From Sphingomonas sp. IW22 (GTDB lineage: Bacteria; Pseudomonadota; Alphaproteobacteria; Sphingomonadales; Sphingomonadaceae): a stretch of 64,000 nt of DNA. The notes beneath the pieces are model-generated. The model saw only the letters and a program-made list of their open reading frames with translations. It searched no databases and had not been told where the DNA came from. Positions 32,365-45,473 of this stretch are shown piece after piece (the first letter of the stretch is position 1; the number at the start of each line of letters is the position of its first letter). The DNA lies in assembly GCF_041321155.1 (NCBI RefSeq), contig NZ_JBGGWB010000002.1, positions 248,001 to 312,000 on the forward strand. The letters run 5' to 3'. The translations under genes and the position numbers were made by a program.

Positions 32365-33465
32365 TCAGACGTTGAAGCGGAACAGCATCACGTCGCCGTC
32401 CTGCACGACATATTCCTTGCCCTCCTGACGCAGCTTGCCCGCTTCGCGCGCGCCCGCTTCGCCGCCGAGGCGGATATAATCGTCGAACGCGATGGTTTCG
32501 GCGCGGATGAAGCCGCGTTCGAAGTCGGAGTGGATTTCCCCCGCGGCCTGCGGGGCCTTGGCGCCGACTTCGACAGTCCAAGCACGCGCTTCCTTGGGGC
32601 CGACGGTGAAGAAGGTCTGGAGGTTGAGCAGCTTGTATCCGGCGCGGATGACGCGGCCCAGACCGGTTTCGGTCAGGCCCAGCTCCGACAGGAACTCGGC
32701 GCGATCCTCGACCGGCATGGTCGCGATCTCGGCCTCGATCGCGGCGGAGACGACGACCGCCTCCGCGCCCTCCGCCGCCGCCTTTTCAAACACGCGCGCG
32801 GAATAGGCATTGCCCTCCGCCGCGTCCTCTTCATTGACGTTGCAGACATAGAGGACAGGCTTGCCGGTCAGCAGCTGCGCCTGTTCCAGGTGGCGTGCCT
32901 CATCCGGGTCGTTCGGCACGGCCAGCCGCGCGGGCTTGCCGTCGCGAAGCAGGTCGAGCGCGCGGCCCAGAATGACGGCGGCCGCCTTGGCTTCCTTGTC
33001 GCCCTGCTGTCCCTTCTTGACCAGATTGGGCACCCGCTTTTCCAGGCTTTCGAGGTCCGACAGCATCAGCTCGGTCTCGACCGTTTCGGCGTCGGCGATC
33101 GGATCGACCTTGTTGTCGACATGCTGGATGTCGTCATTCTCGAAACAGCGCAGCACATGGACGATGGCGTCGACTTCGCGGATATTGCCCAGAAACTGGT
33201 TGCCCAGCCCTTCGCCCTTCGAAGCGCCGCGTACCAGCCCGGCAATGTCGACAAAGCCCAGCTGCGTTTCGATCACCTTGGCCGACTTGGCGATTTCCGC
33301 CAGCTTGGACAGCCGCTCGTCGGGAACGGCGACGTTGCCGACATTCGGCTCGATCGTGCAGAAGGGGTAATTGGCCGCCTGCGCTGCCGCGGTTTCGGTG
33401 AGCGCGTTGAACAGCGTCGATTTGCCCACATTCGGCAGGCCGACGATACCGCAGCGAAAACCCAT
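32365..33465 (-). CDS. ychF: YchF/OLA1-type P-loop ATPase
   Basis: A 366-residue conserved ATPase of the Obg-related group. The N-terminal P-loop is [17 protein letters not shown]; the usual NKxD motif is replaced by NVNEED, as in YchF proteins, which prefer ATP. A coiled-coil insert and C-terminal TGS-like domain ([15 protein letters not shown]) follow. It is linked to ribosome and stress functions in other bacteria. Monocistronic here. Confidence 0.95.
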   Translation of the reverse strand: MGFRCGIVGLPNVGKSTLFNALTETAAAQAANYPFCTIEPNVGNVAVPDERLSKLAEIAKSAKVIETQLGFVDIAGLVRGASKGEGLGNQFLGNIREVDAIVHVLRCFENDDIQHVDNKVDPIADAETVETELMLSDLESLEKRVPNLVKKGQQGDKEAKAAAVILGRALDLLRDGKPARLAVPNDPDEARHLEQAQLLTGKPVLYVCNVNEEDAAEGNAYSARVFEKAAAEGAEAVVVSAAIEAEIATMPVEDRAEFLSELGLTETGLGRVIRAGYKLLNLQTFFTVGPKEARAWTVEVGAKAPQAAGEIHSDFERGFIRAETIAFDDYIRLGGEAGAREAGKLRQEGKEYVVQDGDVMLFRFNV

Positions 33466-33587
33466 GACGTGATCCCGATCTGAATTGAATAAGGCGCGCG
33501 CGCCCGTGATGGCCGCGTCGTTAGCGTGTCACGCCGCGCTTTGCCAGCATGGCGGGAGCCGGCGCCCGTGCGGCGCGTTTGAGCGCG

Positions 33588-34187
33588 ATGACGAAGATGG
33601 GCGAGCAGTTGGCGGACGCGGTTGCGGCGGTAGAGCGGGTGGACCTGAAGGTCACGGCCGCGCTGGCCGATCAGCGGCATCGTCCAGAAGTGAAACAGGC
33701 AGGCACCTGGAGCGAGGCCGCCGACCAGCCCCCGCTGATCGCCGTTTCGGCGGCGGTGCTGATTGCTGGTCTTGCCGCGCGCAACCGGGGCGTAGCGCGG
33801 ACCGGCGCCCGGATGCTGGCCGCTCATGCGCTGGCGACTGGGATCAAGACCGTCATCAAGCGATCCGTCGACCGGACCCGGCCCGATGAGGCGATCGACA
33901 ATGGCTATCGCATGGAAGCGGGCGATAGCGACACGCACGAACTCTCGTCCTTCCCCTCCGGTCATACGGCGGGCGCGGTGGCGGTGGCGGAGGCGGTGGC
34001 GCGCGACGTTGCCGTGCTTGCCCCGCCGATGCGGTTGCTGGCGCTGGCAGTCGCGCTGATTCAGTTGCCGCGGTGCAAGCATTTCCTGAGCGACGTGATC
34101 GCTGGCGCCGCCATCGGCTGGATCGGCGAACGTGCCGCCAGCGCCGCGCTGGACGCAGCCGAACGCCGGATTATGCGCGGTAATTGA
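33588..34187 (+). CDS. PAP2-family membrane phosphatase
   Basis: A 199-residue phosphatidic-acid-phosphatase-type enzyme. The three catalytic motifs are visible: KRSVDRTRPDE, SSFPSGHTAG and RCKHFLSDVIAG. Membrane segments flank them. Possible substrates include undecaprenyl pyrophosphate or phosphatidate. The start is uncertain: ATG 33588 is preferred, ATG 33549 is possible, and neither has a strong ribosome binding site. The last 17 bases overlap the convergent oxygenase gene. Confidence 0.88.
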   Translation: MTKMGEQLADAVAAVERVDLKVTAALADQRHRPEVKQAGTWSEAADQPPLIAVSAAVLIAGLAARNRGVARTGARMLAAHALATGIKTVIKRSVDRTRPDEAIDNGYRMEAGDSDTHELSSFPSGHTAGAVAVAEAVARDVAVLAPPMRLLALAVALIQLPRCKHFLSDVIAGAAIGWIGERAASAALDAAERRIMRGN

Positions 34188-34776
34188 AGCTGACGCTGAT
34201 CCGGTCCGACTTGGCCTGATTGGGCATGACTTCGTGCCGCAGCCAGCTTTCCCACAGAAAGACGCTGCCCACCGACGGTTCCGCATAGACGAACGGGCGC
34301 AGATCCTCCGCCGCGTCCGCCGTGCGGCCGGGGGCGGCCATCAGCATGGGCAGGCGCGGGTCTTCCAGTTTGAGCGCGCCCGATCCGGGCGGCACCACGA
34401 TGTAAACGGTGCCCGATACCGCGCTGTGCGGATGGATATGGCCCGAATGGGTGCCGCCGGGTTTCAGGACATTGACCCACAGGCTGTCCAGCTTCAGCCG
34501 CCGCCCGCCGAGATCGAACGCGCATTCGCGGGCAAAGGCGGCGACATGCCGGTCCAGCACGCGCTTCAGGTCGGCAAAGGCCGGGTCGCGGATCGGCAGG
34601 TCGTCGAGCGAGGCATAGCTGGTATAGCCGCGATAGCCATGATCCTTTGACCAGCGGCGGCCCGCCATGTCGTCGCTGGACAGGGCAAGCGACGCGGCCT
34701 CTACCTCGGCCAGCAGGGCCGCATCCTCGATACGGCCCTCATAGAAACGGGTGGTGAACAGCGAACGGACGGTCAT
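34171..34776 (-). CDS. Putative 2OG-Fe(II) oxygenase (TIGR02466-like)
   Basis: A 201-residue protein with a double-stranded beta-helix pattern. The motif GTHSGHIHPHSAVSGTVYIV supplies iron-binding histidines, and the C-terminal WESWLRHEVMPNQ...RISVSFNYRA supplies the distal histidine and the 2-oxoglutarate-binding arginine. The substrate is unknown. Its start is 10 bases from the stop of the upstream M28 peptidase gene on the same strand, so co-transcription is likely. Confidence 0.83.
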   Translation of the reverse strand: MTVRSLFTTRFYEGRIEDAALLAEVEAASLALSSDDMAGRRWSKDHGYRGYTSYASLDDLPIRDPAFADLKRVLDRHVAAFARECAFDLGGRRLKLDSLWVNVLKPGGTHSGHIHPHSAVSGTVYIVVPPGSGALKLEDPRLPMLMAAPGRTADAAEDLRPFVYAEPSVGSVFLWESWLRHEVMPNQAKSDRISVSFNYRA

Positions 34777-34786
34777 GCGCGGCGTC

Positions 34787-36436
34787 TTACTGTCCCGCGC
34801 GGCTCTTGTCGCGGATTGCGCGGAATTCATCGCCCGGCTTCCAGTTTGGCCATTCGGTGGTCGAGGCGAGCGCGCGGCCGACGCTGTAATACAGGTCCAG
34901 ATCGCGCTGGATGCCATCCCAGCGCCAGTTGGGATCGAATTCGTCCTTTGGCCCGTGATAGGCGTTTTCCTCATATGCATCGGCATAGGCCTTGCCCGCT
35001 GCCTTGCCGCCTTCGACCAGATCGTCGCCGCCGTCGAAATACAGCATCGGCACGCCGTGCTTGGCCAGGCTGAAATGATCGGAGCGATAGTAGAAGCCCT
35101 TTTCGGGCGTCGGTTCCTGGCTGGCAACGCGGCCCTGCGTGGCCAGCGCGCGCGTCAGATAGGCGTCGAGATCGGACTTGCCGTACCCGACAACGACGAC
35201 ATTCTTCGCCGGTCCCGCCATCGAAAGCGCGTCCATGTTGACGCCGCCCACTGTTTTTGCGTGCGGATAAAGCGGGTTCTTGCCGTAATAATCGCTGCCC
35301 AGCAGGCCCGATTCCTCCCCCGTCACCGCCAGATAGACCTGGCTGCGTGGCGTCGCGCCCGCCTTTGCCTGCGCCTTTGCGATGGCGACCAGAGCGGCGG
35401 TGCCCGTCGCGTTGTCGATCGCGCCGTTGCAGATATTGTCACCGTCGCTTGCCGCCTCGCACTGGCCCAGATGGTCCGAATGCGCGGTATAGAGCACGAC
35501 CTCATCGGGCGCGGTGGTGCCGGGCAGGATGCCGACGACGTTCTTTGATGCATGGCGGCGAACCTGATTGTCGAAGCTGACACTGGCCTTCACACCGGTC
35601 AGTGGCACCGGCTTAAAGCCCTTTTGCCGGGCGGCGGCGGCCAGCTTTTCGAAATCCTGTCCGGCGCGGGCGAACAGCGCCTTGGCCTGATCCAGCTGGA
35701 TCCAGCCGATCGCCGCGCTTTGATCCGCGCCATCGTTCTGGCTGGCGGCGACCTGCTGCGCGCCGGTCCAGCTCGACTGGACGACGTTCCAGCCATAGGC
35801 GGCGGGTTCGGTCTGGTGGACGATCAGCGCAGCGGCAGCACCCTGCCGCGCGGCTTCCTCATACTTGTACGTCCAGCGGCCATAATAGGTCATCGCCCGC
35901 CCGCCGAACGGCCCGTCCAGCCCCTGCATCAACCAGTCGGGATCGTTGACCAGGATGACGACGGTCTTCCCCTTCACATCCAGCCCGGCATAGTCGTTCC
36001 AGCCGCGTTCGGGCGCGTTGATGCCGTATCCGACGAACACCACGTCCGAATTCGCGACCTCGACCCGCGGCGTCACGCGATAGGTGCCGACCACCATCTG
36101 CGGACCATAGGCCAGCGATTGTGCCGCACCCGTGCCGCCGGTGAAGGTCAGCGGGCTGACGTTGCGCGCGGTGATTTCCACCATCGGCACGTCCTGAAAC
36201 CAGCTCGGCCCGTTCGGCCCCTTGGGATTGCCGGGCTTCAGCCCCGCGGCCTGAAACTGCTCGACCAGATAGGCGAGCGTCTTTTCCTCCCCCGCCGTGC
36301 CGGGTGCGCGCCCTTCATATTCGTCGGACGACAGCGTCTTCACCGCATCGCGAAACAGATCGACCGGCACCGTTTGCGCAGCGGCAGACGCGGCAAGGGC
36401 AAGCGACAACAGGGGCAGGGTGAACAGGTGACGCAT
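34787..36436 (-). CDS. M28-family zinc metallopeptidase, exported
   Basis: A 549-residue secreted aminopeptidase-like protein. A signal peptide (MRHLFTLPLLSLALAASAAA) is followed by a catalytic domain split by a protease-associated insert (residues ~120-290). Zinc ligands are apparent: TAHSDHLG, GAIDNATG, TGEESG, VNMDAL and a late histidine (AYHGPKDEFD). Likely a periplasmic di- or oligopeptide hydrolase. Only the terminator hairpin of rpsD lies between it and rpsD upstream on the same strand. Confidence 0.93.
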   Translation of the reverse strand: MRHLFTLPLLSLALAASAAAQTVPVDLFRDAVKTLSSDEYEGRAPGTAGEEKTLAYLVEQFQAAGLKPGNPKGPNGPSWFQDVPMVEITARNVSPLTFTGGTGAAQSLAYGPQMVVGTYRVTPRVEVANSDVVFVGYGINAPERGWNDYAGLDVKGKTVVILVNDPDWLMQGLDGPFGGRAMTYYGRWTYKYEEAARQGAAAALIVHQTEPAAYGWNVVQSSWTGAQQVAASQNDGADQSAAIGWIQLDQAKALFARAGQDFEKLAAAARQKGFKPVPLTGVKASVSFDNQVRRHASKNVVGILPGTTAPDEVVLYTAHSDHLGQCEAASDGDNICNGAIDNATGTAALVAIAKAQAKAGATPRSQVYLAVTGEESGLLGSDYYGKNPLYPHAKTVGGVNMDALSMAGPAKNVVVVGYGKSDLDAYLTRALATQGRVASQEPTPEKGFYYRSDHFSLAKHGVPMLYFDGGDDLVEGGKAAGKAYADAYEENAYHGPKDEFDPNWRWDGIQRDLDLYYSVGRALASTTEWPNWKPGDEFRAIRDKSRAGQ

Positions 36437-36493
36437 TCGGGCACTCCATCGACGGACGGCCGAACCCTAAAGCCAAGCGCCACGCCTGCAAAC

Positions 36494-36526
36494 CAAAGAA
36501 AAAGGGCGGCCCCAAAGGGGCCGCCC
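36494..36526 (-). terminator. Intrinsic terminator after rpsD
   Basis: GGGCGGCCCC (36504-36513) and GGGGCCGCCC (36517-36526) form a perfect ten-base stem with a three-base loop. On the minus strand it is followed by TTTTTCTTT (36495-36503). Ends the rpsD transcript. Confidence 0.95.
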
Positions 36527-36554
36527 CATTCTTTTCAGCGATGCCGCCGACCGA

Positions 36555-37169
36555 TCAGCGCGAGTAGAACTCGACGACCAGGTTCGGTTCCATCTTCACC
36601 GGATAGGGCACTTCGTCCAGCGTCGGCACGCGGGTGAAGGTCACCGATGCGTTGCCATCCGGCGTGACGTAATCGGGAATGTCCCGCTCCGACAGGCCCT
36701 GTGCCTCGAGGATGAGCGCCATTTCCTTGGCCTTCTCACCCAGCGAGATCACCTCGCCCGGCTTCACGCGGCGCGAGGCGATGTTGCACTTCACGCCGTT
36801 GACGCGGATGTGGCCGTGATTGACGATCTGACGCGCGGCGAAGATCGTCGGCGCGAACTTGGCGCGATAGACGATCATGTCCAGACGCTGTTCCAGCAGG
36901 CCGATCAGGTTCTGCGAAGTATCGCCCTTCATGCGCGACGCTTCTTCATAAGCCTTCTTGAACTGCTTTTCGGTGACGTCGCCGTAATAGCCCTTCAGCT
37001 TCTGCTTGGCGCGCAGCTGGATGCCGAAGTCCGACATCTTGCCCTTGCGGCGCTGACCATGCTGGCCGGGGCCATATTCGCGCTTGTTGACGGGCGACTT
37101 GGGGCGGCCCCAAATGTTCTCGCCCATGCGGCGGTCGAGCTTGTACTTGGCGCTGGAGCGCTTCGACAT
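36555..37169 (-). CDS. rpsD: 30S ribosomal protein S4
   Basis: A 204-residue primary 16S rRNA binding protein and assembly initiator of the small subunit. The S4 pattern is clear: [16 protein letters not shown], the S4 RNA-binding domain [31 protein letters not shown], and the C-terminal [15 protein letters not shown] lies upstream of the ATG. As is usual in alphaproteobacteria, it stands outside the main ribosomal operons. A strong terminator follows. Confidence 0.98.
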   Translation of the reverse strand: MSKRSSAKYKLDRRMGENIWGRPKSPVNKREYGPGQHGQRRKGKMSDFGIQLRAKQKLKGYYGDVTEKQFKKAYEEASRMKGDTSQNLIGLLEQRLDMIVYRAKFAPTIFAARQIVNHGHIRVNGVKCNIASRRVKPGEVISLGEKAKEMALILEAQGLSERDIPDYVTPDGNASVTFTRVPTLDEVPYPVKMEPNLVVEFYSR

Positions 37170-37350
37170 TTGAATTTCCTTGCAATATTGCCAACGACGT
37201 TGACCCTGTCCGGCCGCGTGGCCGATCCATGATCGCGATCCCGGTCATCGCCCGGCGAAAGAACGCCGTGGCCGCCGCTTCACCGGGGTGCGGGGCCGAA
37301 TTGCGAAGTCGTGGCCGGTAACGCCGGGTGGCGCCGGAGTCAAGCTTGGG

Positions 37351-37572
37351 TCAGCGCGTCTGCATCATGCTCATGCCGCGGGCATGGTCGTGATTTGCCT
37401 GTGCGTCGGCGTCCCATTCCGCTTGCGTCTTGCAAACCGGCTTGGCGCGTACACGCGTTCCGGTCTTGGTCAGCCCCCTGCAGATCTTCTTTTCCGCCTT
37501 GGGCGCGGCAGTGCCGTCGGCCTGGGCGGGCATCACGGGCAGCGCGGCAACAAGCAGGATCGCGGTCAACAT
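37351..37572 (-). CDS. Small exported protein with CRGLTKTG / CKTQAEW motif
   Basis: A 73-residue protein. The N-terminal hydrophobic stretch (MLTAILLVAALPVMPAQA) is a signal peptide; the mature part has two cysteines in KKICRGLTKTGTRVRAK and VCKTQAEWD, probably disulfide-bonded, and a His/Met-containing end (HDHARGMSMM). Sphingomonads have many small proteins with this C...TGxR...CxTxxEW pattern; their role is unknown to me. Start 37572 is nine bases after AAAGGAG, while the ATG at 37578 is too close to it. A short inverted repeat covers that site. Confidence 0.7.
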   Translation of the reverse strand: MLTAILLVAALPVMPAQADGTAAPKAEKKICRGLTKTGTRVRAKPVCKTQAEWDADAQANHDHARGMSMMQTR

Positions 37573-37681
37573 TAACATTGACTCCTTTAGGAGTGCCCGC
37601 TGTTCCACAAAAAAGGCCCATCAACAATCGCTTGGCGATCCAATGGTGACGCGGTGCGATGCCCGCGTTAATCGCGCCTGC

Positions 37682-38005
37682 ATGACCCAGCCGCTTTCGC
37701 CCGACGCCTGCACGACAATGGCCGATGTCCGCGCCGGCGTCGACGCGCTCGACCAACAGCTTGTTGCGCTGCTTGACCGGCGTTTTGGTTATATGCGCGC
37801 CGCCGCCCGCATCAAACCCGAACGCGGACAGGTGCGGGACGAAGCCCGCAAGCGTCAGGTGATCGAACAGGCGGTCGATGCTGCACGCGCAGCCGCGATC
37901 CCGGCGGATGCGGTAGCGGCGATGTGGGAAACGCTGGTCGAAGCGTCGATCGCCTATGAAATGGCTGAATGGGACCGGCGCCGCACCGACGGCGATGGCG
38001 CATAA
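37682..38005 (+). CDS. Chorismate mutase, AroQ type II
   Basis: A 107-residue helical enzyme. The pattern [39 protein letters not shown] and [11 protein letters not shown] matches monofunctional AroQ mutases, which convert chorismate to prephenate for Phe/Tyr synthesis. A relative, isochorismate-pyruvate lyase, has a similar fold and cannot be excluded. The last 11 bases overlap the next tiny gene. Confidence 0.85.
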   Translation: MTQPLSPDACTTMADVRAGVDALDQQLVALLDRRFGYMRAAARIKPERGQVRDEARKRQVIEQAVDAARAAAIPADAVAAMWETLVEASIAYEMAEWDRRRTDGDGA

Positions 38006-38129
38006 GAAGCCCCATCTACCCACCAAGGTCTGCGAGGCGTGCGGTCGCCCGTTCGCGTGGCGCAAGAAATGGGCGCGCGATTGGGAAAATGTAAAATTCT
38101 GCTCTGACCGCTGCCGCAAGGCGCGTTAG
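37995..38129 (+). CDS. DUF2256 small zinc-ribbon-like protein
   Basis: A 44-residue protein read directly from the sequence. It starts at the ATG at 37995 inside the chorismate mutase gene and ends with TAG at 38127-38129. It matches the DUF2256 pattern: [16 protein letters not shown] with a CxxC pair, then [12 protein letters not shown] with a second cysteine pair, so it should bind one zinc. Aromatic and basic residues between the pairs fit a nucleic-acid or protein contact. Function unknown. Its stop shares TTAG with the stop of the convergent cpaF gene. Confidence 0.8.
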   Translation: MAHKKPHLPTKVCEACGRPFAWRKKWARDWENVKFCSDRCRKAR

Positions 38130-39652
38130 AGGCACGCCTCCAGCAGCGCCTGGTCAAAGCCGAACTGCTTCGCCTTTTCCAGCGTATAGGGGCGCAGGCC
38201 CATGGAGCGATACTCGCCGATGATCTTGCCGTCGGCGCTTTCGTCCAGATATTCGAACTTGAACAGTTCCTGCGTCACGATCACCGGGCCTTCCATACCG
38301 ATGACTTCGGTGATGTTGGTGACGCGGCGCGAACCGTCGCGCAGGCGCTTCACCTGAATGATCAGATCGACCGAATCGGCAATCTGGCGGCTGATGGCTT
38401 CCTTGGGCACCTTGATGTCCGACATCATCACCATGTTCTCCATACGCGCCAGACATTCGCGTGGGGAGTTGGAGTGGAGCGTCGCCATCGATCCGTCGTG
38501 ACCCGTGTTCATCGCGGCCAGCAGGTCGAAACACTCGCTGCCACGAATTTCGCCTAGGATGATGCGGTCGGGGCGCATACGCAGCGCGTTCTTCACCAGA
38601 TCGCGGATGGTAATCTCACCCACACCCTCAAGGTTTGCCGGGCGCGTTTCCAAAGGCAGCCAGTGCGGCTGTTGCAGGCGAAGTTCGGCGGCGTCCTCGA
38701 TCGTCAGCACCCGCTCGCCCGGGTCGATCATCTTGGACAATGCATTCAGCATCGTCGTCTTGCCCGAACCCGTACCGCCAGAGATGACGACGTTGAACCG
38801 GCACGCGCCCGCGACCTTCAGGCACGTCGCCATCTTGTCCGACATCGATCCACCCTTGGCCATCATGTCGAGCGTGATCGGCTTGGCGGAGAACTTACGA
38901 ATCGAGATCGCGGTGCCGCGCAGCGACAGCGGCGGCACGATCACGTTGACGCGGCTGCCGTCCTTGAGGCGGGCGTCGGCCAGCGGCGTGGTCTGGTCGA
39001 CACGGCGGCCGACCGAGTTGCAGATGCGCTGGGCGATCTGGAACAGGTGTTCCTCATCGCGAAACTGGATGTTCGCCAGTTCCAGCTTGCCCTTGCGCTC
39101 GACAAAGGTCTGTTCGGGGCCGTTGACCATGATGTCGCTGACCGCCGGGTCGGCCAGCAATTCCTCCAGCGGGCCAAGGCCCAGCAGCTCATCGACCAGC
39201 ACCTTTTCCAGCGCGAACTGCTCGCGCCGGTTCAGCGTCAGTTTCAGTTCGGCCAGCACTTCGCCGATGATCGGGCGGAATTCTTCCGCCAGTTCGTCTT
39301 TGGACAAGGTGGCGGCAGCTTCGGGATCGACGCGTTCCAGCAGGCGCGGCAGCACCTGTTCCTTGATGCGGTGGATCGAGGTTTCGAACCCCTCGGCCCG
39401 GCTTTGCGCGGCGTCGCCCGACGCAGCCTGACGGTCGGCCAGCCGCTGCAGCGCGTCGCCCGTCAATGATGAGGTCGCCAGATCCGCATCATTGCTCGGC
39501 GCGCCGGGGACCGGCAGCGAATCGAGCGGGGGGAACTGGTCGCCATGGTCCGGCTCGGTCCGACCGCTGCCGGGGCCGTGCATCGGGCGCGCGACGCCGA
39601 ATGCCGGGCGCCCACCGCCGCCTACTCCGTTTCGCCGCCCGAATGCGCTCAT
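38126..39652 (-). CDS. cpaF: CpaF/TadA-type secretion ATPase
   Basis: A 508-residue hexameric ATPase that powers Tad/Flp-type pilus assembly. A disordered Gly/Pro-rich N-terminus (residues 1-75) precedes the N-terminal domain and the ATPase core with Walker [19 protein letters not shown], Asp-box [10 protein letters not shown], and Walker B / His-box [34 protein letters not shown]. The other tad genes are not next to it: rpsD-side small genes lie on one side and the ATP synthase operon on the other. ATG 39652 is the start; an ATG at 39676 is less likely. Confidence 0.92.
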   Translation of the reverse strand: MSAFGRRNGVGGGGRPAFGVARPMHGPGSGRTEPDHGDQFPPLDSLPVPGAPSNDADLATSSLTGDALQRLADRQAASGDAAQSRAEGFETSIHRIKEQVLPRLLERVDPEAAATLSKDELAEEFRPIIGEVLAELKLTLNRREQFALEKVLVDELLGLGPLEELLADPAVSDIMVNGPEQTFVERKGKLELANIQFRDEEHLFQIAQRICNSVGRRVDQTTPLADARLKDGSRVNVIVPPLSLRGTAISIRKFSAKPITLDMMAKGGSMSDKMATCLKVAGACRFNVVISGGTGSGKTTMLNALSKMIDPGERVLTIEDAAELRLQQPHWLPLETRPANLEGVGEITIRDLVKNALRMRPDRIILGEIRGSECFDLLAAMNTGHDGSMATLHSNSPRECLARMENMVMMSDIKVPKEAISRQIADSVDLIIQVKRLRDGSRRVTNITEVIGMEGPVIVTQELFKFEYLDESADGKIIGEYRSMGLRPYTLEKAKQFGFDQALLEACL

Positions 39653-39749
39653 CACGAGACCCTTGCTTGACGCCATCTACTTCGCGGCAGAGGCGTAAAC
39701 GCGAAGGCTTGATAATTGCCTAACCAAGATCGGCGGGATGCCTGAACGC

Positions 39750-39782
39750 AAGCGAGCCGGGCTTTGCCGGCCCGGCTCGCTT
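39750..39782 (-). terminator. Long hairpin downstream of the atp operon
   Basis: AAGCGAGCCGGGC (39750-39762) and GCCCGGCTCGCTT (39770-39782) form a perfect 13-base stem with a seven-base loop. It lies 34 bases after the atpC stop, between atpC and the cpaF start. The T tract is weak on both strands, so it may act as an mRNA 3' stabiliser as well as a terminator. Confidence 0.68.
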
Positions 39783-39815
39783 GGTGTGGACGATGATCGA
39801 AGGGGGAAGGGGGCT

Positions 39816-40070
39816 TTAGCCCGCCTTTTCCGCCAGCACGGTCAGGCCGCGCGTCGTGACCTCGGCCAGGCCGCCCTCAACGCGAATCGCCTCGGGCGCG
39901 GCGCCTGCGGTCTTGTGGACCAGGATCTCGCCGTCGCGGATGGTCGACATGAAGGGAGCATGACCCTCCAGCACGCCGAAGTCGCCCTCGCTGCCGGGGA
40001 CGACGACCATGTGCACTTCCTCCGACCGGAGGAGCTTTTCGGGGGTCACGAGTTCGAAATGCAGGGGCAT
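39816..40070 (-). CDS. atpC: ATP synthase F1 epsilon subunit, short form
   Basis: An 84-residue epsilon subunit of the F1 stalk. The beta-sandwich domain is complete ([53 protein letters not shown]), but the C-terminal two-helix domain of about 45 residues found in E. coli epsilon is absent. That domain is the inhibitory switch, so ATPase control here must come from elsewhere; alphaproteobacteria commonly use a separate zeta inhibitor. Last gene of the operon. Confidence 0.94.
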   Translation of the reverse strand: MPLHFELVTPEKLLRSEEVHMVVVPGSEGDFGVLEGHAPFMSTIRDGEILVHKTAGAAPEAIRVEGGLAEVTTRGLTVLAEKAG

Positions 40071-40125
40071 CGAGATTTCCTAAGCCCCCCACCCCGCACG
40101 AAACGAGGAGGGGGAAAGACTGGAA

Positions 40126-42190
<2,065 letters not shown>

Positions 42191-42195
42191 CGCGA

Positions 42196-43086
42196 TCAGA
42201 GCGCCTCGGCGCCCGAGATGATCTCGACCAGCTCGGTCGTGATCGCGGCCTGACGGCTGCGGTTATATTCGATGTTCAGGCGCTTGATCAGGTCGCCGGC
42301 ATTGCGGGTCGCATTGTCCATCGCGGTCATTTTCGAACCCTGCTCCGACGCGGCGTTTTCACGCATCGCGCGGTACAGCTGGATCGCGACGTTGCGCGGC
42401 AGCAGGTCGGCAAGGATCGATTCCTCGTCCGGCTCATATTCCATGACCGCGCCGCCATCGACGTCGTTGCCAGCAGCACCGGCGGTCGGCACCTGCACGG
42501 GCAGGATCTGCTGCTCGGTCGGCTCCTGCGTCAGCACCGATTTGAAGGTGGCGTAGAACAGGTGCGCGACGTCAAACTCGCCCGCTTCGAACCGTCGGAT
42601 CAGGTCGTCGGCATAGCCGCGCGCGCTGTCGAACGTCAGCTTGCCCAAATCGCCCGGCTCTTCCGAATGGACGATGCTGTCGCGATACTGGCGGTTCAGG
42701 ACCGCGCGGCCCTTCTTGCCGATGGTATAGAAGCGCACGGTCTTGCCCTGCGCGATCAACTCATCGGCGCGGCGGCGGGCCAGACGGGCGATGTTGGTGT
42801 TGAACGCGCCGGCCAGGCCCTTGTCGCTGGTCGCGACGACGAACAGATGCACCTGATCGCGGCCGGTGCCCGACAGGAGCAGCGGCGCATTTGCCGCACC
42901 GCTGTTCGCCTTTACGGCAAGACGCGACACGACGCTTTCCAGCCGCTGGGCATAGGGACGGCCAGCCTCAGCCGCTTCCTGCGCGCGGCGCAGCTTGGCG
43001 GCGGCGACCATTTTCATCGCCTTGGTGATCTTCTGGGTCGATTTGACCGAGTTGATCCGGATTTTGAGCGCCTTGAGCGATGCCAT
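42196..43086 (-). CDS. atpG: ATP synthase F1 gamma subunit
   Basis: A 296-residue rotary shaft subunit. The N-terminal helix [31 protein letters not shown] and the C-terminal helix [38 protein letters not shown] are diagnostic. A gap of 97 bases, holding a repeat-like palindrome, separates it from atpA, which is long for this operon. Confidence 0.97.
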   Translation of the reverse strand: MASLKALKIRINSVKSTQKITKAMKMVAAAKLRRAQEAAEAGRPYAQRLESVVSRLAVKANSGAANAPLLLSGTGRDQVHLFVVATSDKGLAGAFNTNIARLARRRADELIAQGKTVRFYTIGKKGRAVLNRQYRDSIVHSEEPGDLGKLTFDSARGYADDLIRRFEAGEFDVAHLFYATFKSVLTQEPTEQQILPVQVPTAGAAGNDVDGGAVMEYEPDEESILADLLPRNVAIQLYRAMRENAASEQGSKMTAMDNATRNAGDLIKRLNIEYNRSRQAAITTELVEIISGAEAL

Positions 43087-43100
43087 CTAATCTTACCTTG

Positions 43101-43175
43101 TCACCCCCGCGCGAACGGGAATCTCATGCCGCGAACCGCGCCTGGGCGGAGACAAGCCCCGGCTTGCACCGGGGC
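43101..43175. repeat. Palindromic intergenic element between atpA and atpG
   Basis: A GC-rich segment in the atpA-atpG gap begins TCACCCCCGCGCGAACGGGA and contains a perfect hairpin, GCCCCGG (43156-43162) and CCGGGGC (43169-43175), around CTTGCA. The wording resembles short dispersed extragenic palindromes common in Sphingomonas genomes. No second copy was found in this window, so its repeat status is inference. It could tune the atpA to atpG ratio by mRNA processing or partial termination. Confidence 0.45.
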
Positions 43176-43183
43176 CCTGGCGA

Positions 43184-44722
<1,539 letters not shown>

Positions 44723-45277
44723 TTAGCCTTTCATCGCGTGCGCGAGGGAGTTCAGACGGGTCTTGATCGAGCTGTCGATCATCTGGCTGCCGATCTTTAC
44801 GATCAGGCCGCCCAAAAGCGAGGGGTCGACCGACAGGTCGACATTGACGTCGCGACCGACGCGGGTGCGCAGCTGCTGCTTCAGCGCGTCGACCTGAGCA
44901 TCGGTCAGCGGGTGGGCCGACACGACTTCCGCCGTCATTTCCCCACGGAAACGCGCGGCCAGCGTGCGGAACGTCGCGATGATCACGGGAAGGTCGCGCA
45001 GACGGCGGTTTTCCGCCAGCACACCCAGAAACTTCGTCGTCATCGGATCGAGACCAAGCGTCGCGGCAACTGCGGCAGCCGCCTTGCCGGCCTGGGTGCG
45101 ACCGATCAGCGGGCTGGTGATCAGCGAACGGAAATCGTCCGATTCGGTGAGCGCCTGACGCACGGTCAGCAGGCTGGCCTCCACCGCTGCCAGCATGTTC
45201 TGTTCACGGGCAAGGTCGAACAACGCGGTCGCATAGCGTCCGCTGAGGCTGGCCTGAATACCGCCGGAATTCTCCAC
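44723..45277 (-). CDS. atpH: ATP synthase F1 delta subunit
   Basis: A 184-residue peripheral stalk subunit linking F1 to the b subunits. The helical N-terminal domain (SLSGRYATALFDLAREQN) and the C-terminal GLIVKIGSQMIDSSIKTRLNSL are typical. The start is taken as GTG 45277, with AAGGGA upstream; longer in-frame starts give non-family sequence. First gene of the F1 operon. The Fo genes are elsewhere, as usual in alphaproteobacteria. Confidence 0.93.
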   Translation of the reverse strand: MENSGGIQASLSGRYATALFDLAREQNMLAAVEASLLTVRQALTESDDFRSLITSPLIGRTQAGKAAAAVAATLGLDPMTTKFLGVLAENRRLRDLPVIIATFRTLAARFRGEMTAEVVSAHPLTDAQVDALKQQLRTRVGRDVNVDLSVDPSLLGGLIVKIGSQMIDSSIKTRLNSLAHAMKG

Positions 45278-45473
45278 GCGCGTCCCTTCTCGCGAAACTG
45301 GGTTCCCGATCGCGCCGGATGCACGAACAGGGCCGCAGCGGCTGCGACCCATTGGGAATGGCGCGCGGCTAGCATCGTTGCGGGTTGCGTGCAAGTCGAG
45401 CGACGATGGTGCGTCCGTGATCCGGCGGGAAAGCGTCGATATCGTGTCGTTGCGGCCACGTGGCGAACGCGAA

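Noticed and set aside
45361..45400. TTGCAC-like -35 upstream of atpH on the minus strand
   Set aside because: No convincing -10 element at proper spacing; too weak to report as a promoter.
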